A stretch of 64,000 bases of DNA from Podospora pseudoanserina (taxonomy: Eukaryota > Ascomycota > Sordariomycetes > Sordariales > Podosporaceae): NCBI RefSeq assembly GCF_035222485.1, contig NC_085921.1:4278001-4342000 (forward strand), written 5' to 3'. The notes under the pieces are model-generated. The model was not told where the DNA came from. It saw only the letters and a list, made by a program, of their open reading frames with translations, and ran no database searches. Position 1 is the first letter of the stretch, and the number at the start of each line of letters is the position of its first letter. Shown piece after piece: positions 32,622 to 41,648 of the stretch. Made by a program: the position numbers and the translations under genes.

Positions 32622-32710
32622 TTGCCTCAGAAATAGAACAATGTATGGTGTTAAGTGTAATCATCAAAAGATTTCATAAACAGCCTCTTTCGAGAAATGC
32701 ATCATAGAGC
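32622..32710 (-). ncRNA. Box C/D snoRNA, array copy 6
   Basis: Box C is ATGATGC (32705-32699) and box D CTGA is at 32630-32627, with terminal pairing TTGC/GCAA and a perfect C' box TGATGAT. The D guide is complementary to ATAGAACAATGTA and the D' guide to AACAGCCTCT. This is the first copy in transcription order, in intron 32793-32565. Confidence 0.83.
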
Positions 32711-32891
32711 AATAGCATAACCAACAGCGCAAGTGAACTCCTTGTCGCCAGCCAGCCAGCCAAAAACGAGAGAAGAAAGGAATCAAAACTTACCTCCAAC
32801 ACGACTTCCAGCGGGGGACCGCGGATGACAACAAATACCATCTCAAATTAAGAGTTATCCTATCGCTATATAAGTGTATCATAAGTCATTA

Positions 32892-35800
32892 TTACTCAAC
32901 AATCCAACCCTTCCCAGGAACCTTGCGCTGTGTCACTCTTCTTGCTGGCAATGGCCATCCCAGCCCTCCAGCGCCGCCCTCAGCCCGAAGATATGGGATC
33001 GCCCAGACCTCCTTCGTCTTGCCATCGGCACTTTCAGAGCCCTTGACCTCTTTGATGGGCTTGCCATACGTGAGAAGTGGCGTACCCTTGGCTAGAGAAG
33101 CGATCTGGCCTGCTGTCAAGTCCGTCAAAGCATGCATCCTCGTCTTGACCTTCTTCTCACCGTCTGCGCCTGTGTTGCCAGCCTTCTGGAGGTAGGCATA
33201 GCAGATGTACTCGGGGCATTCGGCAGTGCTGAGATGAGCAAGAGGAGAAGTTGGATGTATGTATACTAGCCTGTCAAGAGGATCCTCAACCTTTCGATCA
33301 CCCTCAAGCGGGATGAGAGGGATGTATGGAACATCGATCGCACGACGTGGTTTCCTGTACGTCTCAGGCGGGTTAGGAGCCTTGTCAGCCCTGATGGCGA
33401 CTTGATCAATGAAGCCTGCGGCAACCATCTGCTTGAGAGCTTGAACCTGTGTAGCAGAAGGAGGGTCCAGTTTCTCCTCAAGCTTGAAATTGGCGTGTTG
33501 TGGAATGTTGGTCCTCAGGAGATCCGCGATCTGGAATTGCAGCTGCCGAATTTCCTTTAGGATCTTGAACCGCACAAAGTGGCTTTCGCACCAGGCTTCT
33601 GTGGGCTCATGGGCAAACTCTCCTACAACCTGGAGCAGCTTGATGGCGTCACTCTTGTCGTCGAGGTAGCAAAAGTTCTTGTGGACAGCATTATATGCTT
33701 GACGAACTCTCGCTCGCTTTTCCTCGGCGATCACCTCTTCATTGGTACGGAAGTCTTCGGTGCTCTCCTCTAATGCTGGAATGGCTTGGTGTTCGTTGAT
33801 GAAAATCTCACCAGCAGACAGGGCGGCAACCAGAGCAATGGTATATGGCAGGCAGCCGTGAAGGTGTCCAACCAACAGGATGCGTGAGAAGCGAGGTGAC
33901 AAGGGGAAAATGGACATGGTCGAGCCTGTTGGCGTGATCTGACCCTCAGGTGTGATGGCTGAAAGGTAGGTCAAAAGCTTCTCAGCCTTGACCAGGCTTT
34001 CTCGCTCCGGGGGTGTCGGGAATGGAAAGTTGACGACGTGTTGCAAGTTCATGGCCTTCAGTTGTAGAACGACGCCCTCGATGGGCATGCGGAGCAGCTC
34101 TGGGTCGGCAAAGAGAGGGAAGTCCCTTTCGTAAATCGCAGACGAGTACAGCCTCCAGCAATGGCCAGGGCCAGTACGACCGGCACGACCGGCACGTTGT
34201 TGCGCACTTGCCTTGCTGATCCAATCTATCTGGAAGCTCTGGACGTTGCTCACAGGGTCATACCGGCGCTCCTTGGATCTGCCACAATCGAAGACATACC
34301 GAATACCAGGAATAGTCAAACTGGTCTCTGCAACGTTTGTCGACAAGATGACCAATCGCGAGCCGTCCGGGGGTGGCTCGAAGACCTTCATCTGCTCTTT
34401 TGTCGGAAGCATCGAGTATAAGGGCAAGATATGCATCTTTCTTGGTCCTGTGCCGGACTCCTCATCCTCAATGTCGAATTCTTTCTCCTCTTCTTCCTCG
34501 TCGGAAATCTCATCTTCATCCATATCGTGAACCGCTCTGTCATCGATATCGCCAAAGTCGATATCCTCAGCCTCGATAGGAGCTTCCTTGGCTGAAATCT
34601 TGACCTTGGGCCCAGATGCAGTGTTCATGCCACCGCCAAAAGCAGCCTTCAGACGCTTGCTGAGTTGGGTGATCTCGCCTTGGCCAGTGAGAAACACAAG
34701 CATGCCACCTGGTGGCAGCTTTCGATGACCTCTGCTGATTTTGCGAAAGGCGTCCTCGACATAGTCGTGCCGTGTCTTCTTGGCGAAGTGGATGGTGACC
34801 TCGTGTTGACGGCCCTCCACGTCGATAACTCGTGGCGGAGTCTCAAAGAGCGCGGCATTTTGTGTAAATTCTTCAACACGTAAAGTGGCAGACATGATGA
34901 TCAGCTTCAAAGGCTTTGTTGTGGGGTCTTCCTTGGCCAGCTCAGCTCTCAGCTTGACCACTCGGCTGAGCATTGCGATGAGGATATCGGTGTTGACACT
35001 TCTCTCGTGGGCTTCATCGATGATAATGGCAGAGTACTTGCGAAGTGCAAAATCCTGGGCCGCCTCTCGGAGGAGAACACCATCAGTCATGAACTTGATG
35101 GCTGTGTTGGGATCGACGGTGCCCTCGAACCGAATCTGGTAGGCGACGACCTTGGAAAAGTCTCCCATCTCCTGACCAACCCGTTTCGACATACTGACAG
35201 CAGCCACACGTCTCGGCTGGGTGACGCCAATCATGCCAGGAGTAGGACCCTTCTGGTCACCGTAGCCAGCCTCAAACAAAAACTGCGGCAGTTGTGTTGT
35301 CTTTCCCGAGCCAGTGGCACCACAGATGACGACTACGTCGTTGTTGTGGATGGCCTCCATAATCTTCTGTTCCTCAGCCACGACAGGAAGCTTGAAACGA
35401 GCCTCCTCAATCTCAGGGTTCCTTGTGACGGTGACGGCATGCGACTTTCTGGTGACATTGGTTGTTGGCTGCAACTCAATCGGTAGTGGCTCTTGCTCTA
35501 ATGGGCGGGGCTGGAAGTTTTCTGGTCTGGGCATTTCGAGTATAGTGGAAGTTGTTGGTGTGTATCCCAGAGCTTCGTTTCGTTGCTGGTGTGCCCAAGC
35601 CTTGAATGCAGATGATCTTTCTTTCCGCCGCTCTTTCATAGACTCCTCGTCTTCCTCGTCCTCCGAGCCGGACCCCTCTTCAGAACTCTCTTCGTTGTCA
35701 TCCTCTTCCTCTTCGTCCTCTCCACTGCCAGCATCACTCATGTCCTCATCCGACTGCTCTTCACTTTTCTCTGACCCACCAGCATCAGACTCGTCCTCAT

Positions 35801-36578
35801 CCTCCCCACCCGACTCCTCTTCATCAGCGGAGCTGAACCCGCCAAATTCATCAGATACTGGTTCTTCGTGAACGACAGGCGCAGCTAATGAGAACTTCGA
35901 CTTCACACCGCCTCTCTTTTGTCTCTTTGCAAGCACTGGGCGGCCAGAGTCGTCGACCTCGAGTGGCCGTTTCAGACCAGAGCCGACTGCCGATGTGGTA
36001 GGAGCTGCCGCGGTTGTAGAGGACTGTGGTTGATCTTGCTTGGCGCTGGTCCCCTGCTGTGTCGTCCTGGATCCTTCCTCCTCAGGCTCGTCGGATTCCT
36101 CCGGTTGCCGATGTTGTGGGACCTCCCCCTTCTTAACAGTGCGCTTCTGGTAGAGCAGCGTCAAGTCTGACTTATCCACGCCGATACCGGCATCCTTCTC
36201 CCTGAGAACGCGGCGGATGGCTTGCTTCTTGGTCTCCTTAACTTGACCAATTGACTTGGCACTGCTGAATAAACTGGTGTCGATCTTGTTGGCCTCGAGT
36301 TTTTTAAGGAGCTCTCGGTTCTCATCCTTCTTCAACTTGCTTTCGATGTATTTCTCAAGACGTTTGGCCTTTTTTCCAGTGACCTTGGTGCCGTCGGGCT
36401 TTAGTGACTCACGCAACTGTTTTCTCTTCTCCTCGGCCTCAGCCTGCTGCGCCGGGGTGATCTCAACAACATTGGAATCTGCATCGAGCTCTGTGTCGAG
36501 AGTAGCTCTCTCCTCGGCGCGTTGGCGCTCAAGATGCTTCCGCTTGCGCTGACGTGGGACGAATTTCTTGACGGCCAT
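32892..36578 (-). CDS. dhr1: DEAH-box RNA helicase Dhr1/Ecm16 (DHX37)
   Basis: A single exon encodes 1,228 residues. The start MAVKKFVPRQRKRKHLERQR and the Lys-rich N-terminal extension with KKAKRLEKYIESKLKK are typical of Dhr1/DHX37. A long acidic Ser/Glu/Asp region (~230-310) precedes the helicase core. Core motifs are GATGSGKTTQ (Walker A, ~419), DEAH (~519), SATLRVEEF, TGQGEI, and QRAGRAGRTGPGHCW. The core carries an acidic insertion (DEDEISDEEEEEKEFDIEDE) and is followed by the HA2/ratchet and OB-fold regions. Dhr1 acts in the nucleolus, where it removes U3 snoRNA from the pre-18S rRNA during small-subunit assembly. The snoRNA host transcript begins directly downstream on the same strand, and a divergent promoter of 331 nt separates the gene from the proteasome chaperone gene. 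Confidence 0.95.
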   Translation of the reverse strand: MAVKKFVPRQRKRKHLERQRAEERATLDTELDADSNVVEITPAQQAEAEEKRKQLRESLKPDGTKVTGKKAKRLEKYIESKLKKDENRELLKKLEANKIDTSLFSSAKSIGQVKETKKQAIRRVLREKDAGIGVDKSDLTLLYQKRTVKKGEVPQHRQPEESDEPEEEGSRTTQQGTSAKQDQPQSSTTAAAPTTSAVGSGLKRPLEVDDSGRPVLAKRQKRGGVKSKFSLAAPVVHEEPVSDEFGGFSSADEEESGGEDEDESDAGGSEKSEEQSDEDMSDAGSGEDEEEEDDNEESSEEGSGSEDEEDEESMKERRKERSSAFKAWAHQQRNEALGYTPTTSTILEMPRPENFQPRPLEQEPLPIELQPTTNVTRKSHAVTVTRNPEIEEARFKLPVVAEEQKIMEAIHNNDVVVICGATGSGKTTQLPQFLFEAGYGDQKGPTPGMIGVTQPRRVAAVSMSKRVGQEMGDFSKVVAYQIRFEGTVDPNTAIKFMTDGVLLREAAQDFALRKYSAIIIDEAHERSVNTDILIAMLSRVVKLRAELAKEDPTTKPLKLIIMSATLRVEEFTQNAALFETPPRVIDVEGRQHEVTIHFAKKTRHDYVEDAFRKISRGHRKLPPGGMLVFLTGQGEITQLSKRLKAAFGGGMNTASGPKVKISAKEAPIEAEDIDFGDIDDRAVHDMDEDEISDEEEEEKEFDIEDEESGTGPRKMHILPLYSMLPTKEQMKVFEPPPDGSRLVILSTNVAETSLTIPGIRYVFDCGRSKERRYDPVSNVQSFQIDWISKASAQQRAGRAGRTGPGHCWRLYSSAIYERDFPLFADPELLRMPIEGVVLQLKAMNLQHVVNFPFPTPPERESLVKAEKLLTYLSAITPEGQITPTGSTMSIFPLSPRFSRILLVGHLHGCLPYTIALVAALSAGEIFINEHQAIPALEESTEDFRTNEEVIAEEKRARVRQAYNAVHKNFCYLDDKSDAIKLLQVVGEFAHEPTEAWCESHFVRFKILKEIRQLQFQIADLLRTNIPQHANFKLEEKLDPPSATQVQALKQMVAAGFIDQVAIRADKAPNPPETYRKPRRAIDVPYIPLIPLEGDRKVEDPLDRLVYIHPTSPLAHLSTAECPEYICYAYLQKAGNTGADGEKKVKTRMHALTDLTAGQIASLAKGTPLLTYGKPIKEVKGSESADGKTKEVWAIPYLRAEGGAGGLGWPLPARRVTQRKVPGKGWIVE

Positions 36579-36909
36579 CTTTGTCGCCCGGAAACCAGCT
36601 CCCGTAATGTGTGTTTTGGCGACTTGGATCTGTTCAGACCACAGTGGAAATTCTCACAATCTCCAATCCTTCTTTGAGATTTCGAGACAAATCTTGTCCG
36701 CCCGGCAGAATTCTGGAGCTAAGCACCCACCCCACATTGAAGAGTGGGGCCAGGCATCACAGTGCATCTGACAGTGTGCGACACCATGCAGCCATATAGA
36801 GTGAATGAGAACGTTGGAGATGTTTGCCAGTTACAAGACTTTAAGACTAAGGCTTTCGTCCAAGGCTCATCAACGGCGGTAGCAAACAACTGATCTGAGT
36901 ATCTTCAAC
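36579..36909. promoter_or_regulatory. Shared divergent promoter Dhr1 / proteasome chaperone 3
   Basis: 331 bases separate the two start codons. I found no TATA box, telobox or proteasome-element-like motif. Confidence 0.45.
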
Positions 36910-37405
36910 ATGGACGGCACATCTATTCAGCAGGAGCCCTTTCCTGCCCCCTCGAAGACTGCTACTGGAATCATCAACGGTGTCCCAACCGAAGTGGAAG
37001 CAACCAGCTTCTCAGACAAGATCATGCTCACCGTGTCTCAAGGTGGCCGCCTTGCCCAATGGGTAAGTCAACCGATGATACATAAACCCTTATTCCAATA
37101 TGTCACTCACGTTCGAAAAGGTGTCAGTACCACTCTCAGAACCATCTTCAGCGTCTATCGATATGGCTCTTCCTGGCTCAAGTACTCTGCCTTCAGCACA
37201 CCTGACACCCAGCACATTACTTGGCGGCGGTGATTCTGATAGGGAGACGATGGGCCATCTGTACGCCACTCAGATTGCAAGCCATTTGGCTCTGCGTAAC
37301 CCAGATGAGAAGAGAACCCTCTTGTTAGGGTTGGGATTGGAGAAGGTGGATGGAGGAGGCGAAGCGTTTTTTGACTTTCTCGAGTTAATGCTACAGGTTA
37401 TCTGA
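36910..37405 (+). CDS. Proteasome assembly chaperone 3 (PAC3/PSMG3) homologue
   Basis: Exons 36910-37062 and 37121-37405 (GTAAGT donor, AAAAG acceptor, phase 0) give 145 residues. The core GIINGVPTEVEATSFSDKI, then LTVSQGGRLAQWVSVPLS and the late LLLGLGLEKVDGGGEAF-FDFLELMLQV pattern, match the PAC3 fold (compare human PSMG3 GVPTQVVCTAFSSHI). Yeast Poc3/Pac3 acts with Poc4/Pac4 in building the 20S proteasome alpha ring in the cytosol. Size is normal for the family. The sequence is short and divergent, so the call relies on the N-terminal motif. Confidence 0.85.
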
Positions 37406-37912
37406 GGACGATGAGAATGGGCCCAATTGGTATCCAAAGATGGAGAGTGTTGTCATAGGTTTCTGCAGGACCGTTCTTTCCCCATGTAGCGAACTTCTGG
37501 AGCTCTAGGTTGATGTATTACTAGAACCAAATGGTATGATACGGGGATATTGAATCGAAGCGTCGTAATTCACACAACTTGGCCAAGTGAAGCGTATCTC
37601 TGGTTCAGACCACGTTCAGGATAAGTTCGAGATCTCGGCCAAGACCTCACTCAGAGCAACCCTAACCCGGCTCAGCGAAGCCCCAACTGCCCCACAAAAC
37701 CTAACCTTTGCCCTTGCGCCAAGATTTCAGGGCAGACTGGCGGACCCACTTTACAGCTGCACGCACCGGCAAAAATCCGGTGCTGGCTCTCAGGTCCTGT
37801 GCCCACCAAAAAAATACCCAGCCCTAAAATCTACGGCGGGACCCGAAATAGCTCTTTGCGAAGAGCATCACCGTCGACGAATTCCGGACATCGTCACTAA
37901 CCAGCAGCCACC
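37406..37912. promoter_or_regulatory. RPL28 promoter region
   Basis: About 500 bases lie between the PAC3 homologue and RPL28. A telobox sits at 37658-37668, and a second related element AACCTAACC lies about 35 nt further down. The leader before the ATG is A/C-rich. Confidence 0.6.
37658..37668 (+). promoter_or_regulatory. Telobox (AACCCTAACCC) upstream of RPL28
   Basis: AACCCTAACCC lies ~245 nt upstream of the ATG of ribosomal protein uL15. Tbf1-type telobox sites are known in ribosomal-protein promoters of several ascomycetes (for example Candida), so this is a likely ribosomal-protein promoter element. Binding is inferred. Confidence 0.6.
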
Positions 37913-38851
37913 ATGGTATGCCCACCGCAATCGCTGTATCACGAGGAGAAGATGCTGACTATCGCAGCCTACCCGGTTTTCCAAGACAAGAAAGCACCGC
38001 GGCCATGTACGTTCTCCCCGCCGACCGGAAATGCTGTTTGAATTGATTACTGACTGTGTGCTCTCCAGGTGTCCGCCGGTAAGGGGTATGTAACGATCAA
38101 TCGGCCGACCGCAACGAATTCATATTGACGAATAATTTTCCAGTCGCGTCGGCAAGCACAGAAAGCACCCGGGTGGTCGTGGTATGGCCGGTGGTCAGGT
38201 ACGACGAAATCATCTCGAAGTTTGGATGGAAACAGGACATGGGCTAACTCGACGAAAAGCACCACCACCGCACCAACCTCGATAAGTGTACGAAACCATC
38301 GCCCTGGGGATTGGATGGGGTTTGATGGCGGGAAAACTGGAGGGGACTCTAGCTTCACGCTTCAAGCCACCATGCCGCCCCGCGACAACGAGACTTGACA
38401 AATGCTAACGACTGGAATCAGACCATCCCGGTTACTTCGGAAAGGTCGGCATGAGACGTACGTTCCCCCCGCGATCGATAACGGCTTGAAGTGAAGGAAT
38501 TAGGAATTGACTGTTTGGATAGACTTCCACCTTCTCCGCAACCACGAGTGGGCTCCTACCATCAACATCGAGAAGCTCTGGTCTCTCGTCCCCCTTGAGA
38601 CCCGCGACAAGTACGTCAGCGGCGCCAAGACCGACTCTGCCCCCGTCATCGACCTCCTCGCCAACGGCTACGCCAAGCTCCTCGGCAAGGGTGAGTGATT
38701 TGGAAGTTCTTTTTGAGGAGGAATGCGTGGGCTAACTCTGTCCCCAGGCCGTCTCCCCGAGATCCCCGTCGTTGTCCGTGCCCGGTACGTCAGCGCCGAG
38801 GCTGAGCGCAAGATTGTTGAGGCTGGTGGTGTTATCGAGCTCGTCGCTTAA
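37913..38851 (+). CDS. rpl28: 60S ribosomal protein L28 (uL15)
   Basis: Eight exons (37913-37915, 37968-38006, 38069-38085, 38144-38198, 38260-38287, 38422-38457, 38523-38690, 38748-38851) give 149 residues, the exact family length. The first exon is only the ATG. Translation runs MPTRFSKTRKHRGHVSAGKG, then RVGKHRKHPGGRGMAGGQHH, HRTNLDKYHPGYFGKVGM and RHFHLLRNHEWAPTINIEKL, and ends GVIELVA. uL15 lies in the large-subunit core; the cycloheximide-resistance position in yeast is in the GGQHHHR loop. Seven introns in 450 coding bases is dense even for this lineage. The largest, 38288-38421 (134 nt), has no visible snoRNA. Splice phases were checked across all junctions. Confidence 0.97.
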
Positions 38852-40000
38852 ATAGGAAGCGGGTTTGGGAAAATAGAGGCAGCGATTTGACATTTTCGGT
38901 CACGAGGGAAATACCGGATAGTGAACCCAATGGCATACGGATCGGGCGTTGAAACGTTCAGCTACGAGCTAGGTCCCGGCGTCCTGGTTGGTTCCTGGGG
39001 TGATGAAGATACACACCTCCAGATATTGCAGCATTTTGGGAATGGGATGTTTGATTTGCATCTTCCGGCCCCTCGGTCCCTCGACCGTTCATGTTACTCC
39101 GTATCGAGGTGCGAACAATGACATCTCCTGCTGAGTTACGAAACATGTTTTGATCCATCCAGCTGCCTTTGTGTTTTGGACCCTTGATGGATAATTCCGT
39201 CGTCTTGCTTAATACAGCGGCAGTCCGCGCTTTCTCTTGCAACAGTCACACAACTACCACCGCCCACTGAATCCATCACTGGCTGAACTGAGCGGTACCG
39301 AGTCTTCATATCAGGTCATCAAATGCCAACATACGACAGTCTTTTGCTTGGTACTTGGATGCTTTGTGTTACTAACCTCGACGAATAAAACTAACCTCTA
39401 CCAAGTAACCCGCACATAGTCTGTACCACAAACTTCCGACATTATCGTGGCATTTTACAAATGCCGAGAAAGCGACGCTCGCACTCAGGAGCGCCACGAC
39501 CGAGCACGTATTTATCACCATGGATCGGACTGTCAGCCGTGGTGCATGATGGCGTTGCCGGCAGTGGGATATTGAGTCAGCATATCCGCGGGAGAGCATC
39601 CGTGAGGCCATAGGTCCTGAGATGGGTTCTATGAAGACAAATCATTCGGCGATAGGTGCATGCTGATGAATCTGACCATCTACGCCATGCATGAGAAAAG
39701 AAACAATCGGTCGCACAGGGTAGACATTCGGTATAGGCCGTGGAGGACAGCCCGTGTTGTTTGGAGTTTGAAGAGCTCACCCCGCTTACGATCTGCTCTC
39801 GGGGTAGTACATCGCGAGGCTGGATGGTGTTTCGGTGGGTTTTGCATACGTACTGACGGGTATATATAAGTTCTGCTATTCTACTTGTTATCCTTGGTGG
39901 TGTTCTGTTGTTTCTCCATATGCACTCACACCCCTTTACAACTCACTTACACTAAATTATCTCCCCGATATTCACTTAGACACCACACCGCACCGCACCA
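38852..40000. other. Intergenic region
   Basis: The stretch holds the 3' UTR of RPL28 and the promoter of the cyclase-family gene. A TATA-like TATATATAAG lies at 39861-39870. Short frames on both strands have no support. Confidence 0.55.
39861..39870 (+). promoter_or_regulatory. TATA-like element
   Basis: TATATATAAG lies about 140 nt upstream of the first plausible coding sequence of the cyclase-family gene. The position fits a core promoter; it is not proven. Confidence 0.4.
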
Positions 40001-40001
40001 C

Positions 40002-41178
40002 CATGCTTATTCTCCCCTTCTTTTCCTCCTCCCCTTTCCACCGCCAAAACCACCAAAACTAAACTCCAACGGCATCCCCCTTCTCTTCCCTCCCCCTCAA
40101 CCCCCGGCCCCTTACCTCTCCGCATGGGGCCTCTACGGCCCCAACGACGAACTCGGCACCCTCAACCGCCTCTCCCCAGCCATCGTGGCAGCTGCCTCAA
40201 AGACAGAGATCAAGACAGGCGTGAGAGTGAGTCTCAACTGGGCGATGAACGCCCAAGGCAACGAATCCTTCATCAACCGCGGGAATTTCGGACACAGGAT
40301 CTACCCCGCGGGGCCGTACTACGACGAGGTGTGGGATTACAACTCCCAGGTGAGCAGTCACTGGGATAGTTTAAGGCATTTTCCTTATATACAAGAGAGG
40401 AAGTTTTACAACGGGGTTGAGGATGGGGATATTTTGGGGGAGGGGAACGGGACCAGGAATAGCATACATGTCTGGTCGGAAAGGGGGATCGTCGGACGGG
40501 GGGTGTTGGTTGATTTTCACAGTTGGAGGCTGAAGCAGTTGGAAGGGAGAAATCCGGAGGAGAGGTTCAAGAGGTTTGATCCGTTCGTGGGGGAGACGAG
40601 TGGGATTTCGCTGGAGGATGTGAGGGCTGTGTTGAAGTGGCAGAGGACGAAGGTTAGGTTTGGGGATATTTTGATTGTGAGGTCTGGTATGTTTCCCCCG
40701 ACTGAAATTGAATATCCTACCTAGGTCATGTATCAGTTGCTTACATGAGAAAAGGGTGGACTGTCGGCTTCAACAACAAGACCCGCGAGGAGATCCTGGC
40801 TCTGCAGCGTGCTGGTTCGATCAGCGCTTCGGGTTTGGAACAGAGTCTTCCCATGATGAAGTTCCTCTGGGACAACTTTTCTGCTGTGGCGGGTGATATG
40901 CCGGGTGTGGAAGCTTATCCGGCGAGGGCAAACTTCACCATGCATGAGGTGTTGCTCGCTGGTTGGGGGTGTCCGATGGGCGAGTTGTTCGATCTGGAGG
41001 CGCTTGCTGCAGAGGCCAAGAGGCAGAAGCGATGGAGTTTCTTTTTGACGAGCGAGGTTATCAACCTGCCCGGCGCTTTGGCTAGGTGAGTTTATAGGTT
41101 TTGAGAACCATTGGCTGTTTGCGAGAGTCGAAACTGATGTGGGTGAGCAGTCCGATTAACGCGCTGGCTATCTTCTGA
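40002..41178 (+). CDS. Cyclase-family protein (kynurenine-formamidase-like fold), 5' end unresolved
   Basis: The core reads from about 40002 to 40686, then exons 40737-41085 and 41151-41178 (ending SPINALAIF). Family evidence: AWGLYGPNDELGTLNRLSP, the metal-binding block SSHWDSLRHF (H-x-D-x-x-x-H variant of the PF04199 HxGTHxDxxxH motif), GIVGRGVLVDF, RFGDILIVRSG, and FTMHEVLLAGWGCPMGELFD near the end. Such enzymes hydrolyse or cyclise small acyl substrates; the substrate here is unknown. The start is a problem: the frame has no ATG before MNAQGNESF inside the domain. The nearest ATG (40003, MLILPFFSSSPF) is one frame off and stops after 19 codons. An upstream exon with acceptor TTAG at 39979, or a one-base frameshift in the C-rich stretch 40020-40100, could explain it. 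Confidence 0.78.
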
Positions 41179-41648
41179 GGAGGAAAGCGGATGGCACCTA
41201 AATTGTGGGTGTATCAGAACACGTAGTTCATTGTTTATTGTGATTGATACTAATGAAATAGCAACACATCAACAACATACATAGAAATCAATGGAGTTGA
41301 ATCAAACTGTCTAGTTGTTCAAGCGACAATGCCCTGATAGACTTGTAAGTGATAAGGTAAGATACCTGTAACAATGCGTAATGATACGCATTCACCCATC
41401 CAATTCCCGAAAGCGGTAAAGGCCTGCAGAAATATTTCTCGCCGATAAGCAACTTTTGGTCTGACGATTGCGCCGATAACGACCCTTCAAGATCCCTGCC
41501 AGACCAACCCACCTCCGATTTGACAACGCCGACGACACTCGCTCCCCCTTACCGGTGCCTGATCTGACGACCGACGAGTCCGGAGACCGATTTTTTTCCT
41601 CTTTATCCCACCTCTCCCTCAACAGGCCGCCCAGACACAACCACATCA
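41179..41648. other. Intergenic, TIM22 promoter
   Basis: The stretch contains the 3' end of the cyclase-family gene and the TIM22 promoter. The last ~100 bases are C/T-rich. Nothing else is supported. Confidence 0.5.

Larger units (their letters stand above)
31250..32891 (-). ncRNA. Non-coding snoRNA host transcript with seven exons and six snoRNA introns
   Basis: On the minus strand six consecutive introns can be read. They are 32793-32565, 32526-32339, 32270-32085, 32025-31834, 31769-31577 and 31513-31316. Donors are GTAAGT, GTAAGT, GTACGT, GTATGT, GTACGT and GTACGT. Each has a CTAAC branch 10-20 nt before its AG acceptor. They flank short exons of 38, 68, 59, 64 and 63 nt. Each intron (186-229 nt) holds one C/D snoRNA. 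The joined exons carry no long frame: the best path from an early ATG stops after about 57 codons in the fourth exon. The first exon begins within 98 nt of the Dhr1/Ecm16 stop codon on the same strand. The unit may therefore be a separate gene with a compact promoter or a spliced 3' extension of the helicase mRNA. Both transcript ends are approximate. Confidence 0.8.

Noticed and set aside
31388-32710. Regular ~250-nt repeat spacing, first taken for a satellite or CRISPR-like array
   Set aside because: Only the ~85-nt cores repeat; spacers are unrelated and contain splice sites. Boxes C and D and rRNA complementarity identify snoRNAs.
38288-38421. Possible snoRNA in the largest RPL28 intron
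   Set aside because: No box C/D pair and no H/ACA hairpin-hinge arrangement could be read on the transcribed strand.
40713-40724. Alternative acceptor CTAG (40724) in the cyclase-family intron
   Set aside because: It keeps the frame but would make an intron of only 38 nt, shorter than any other in the window.
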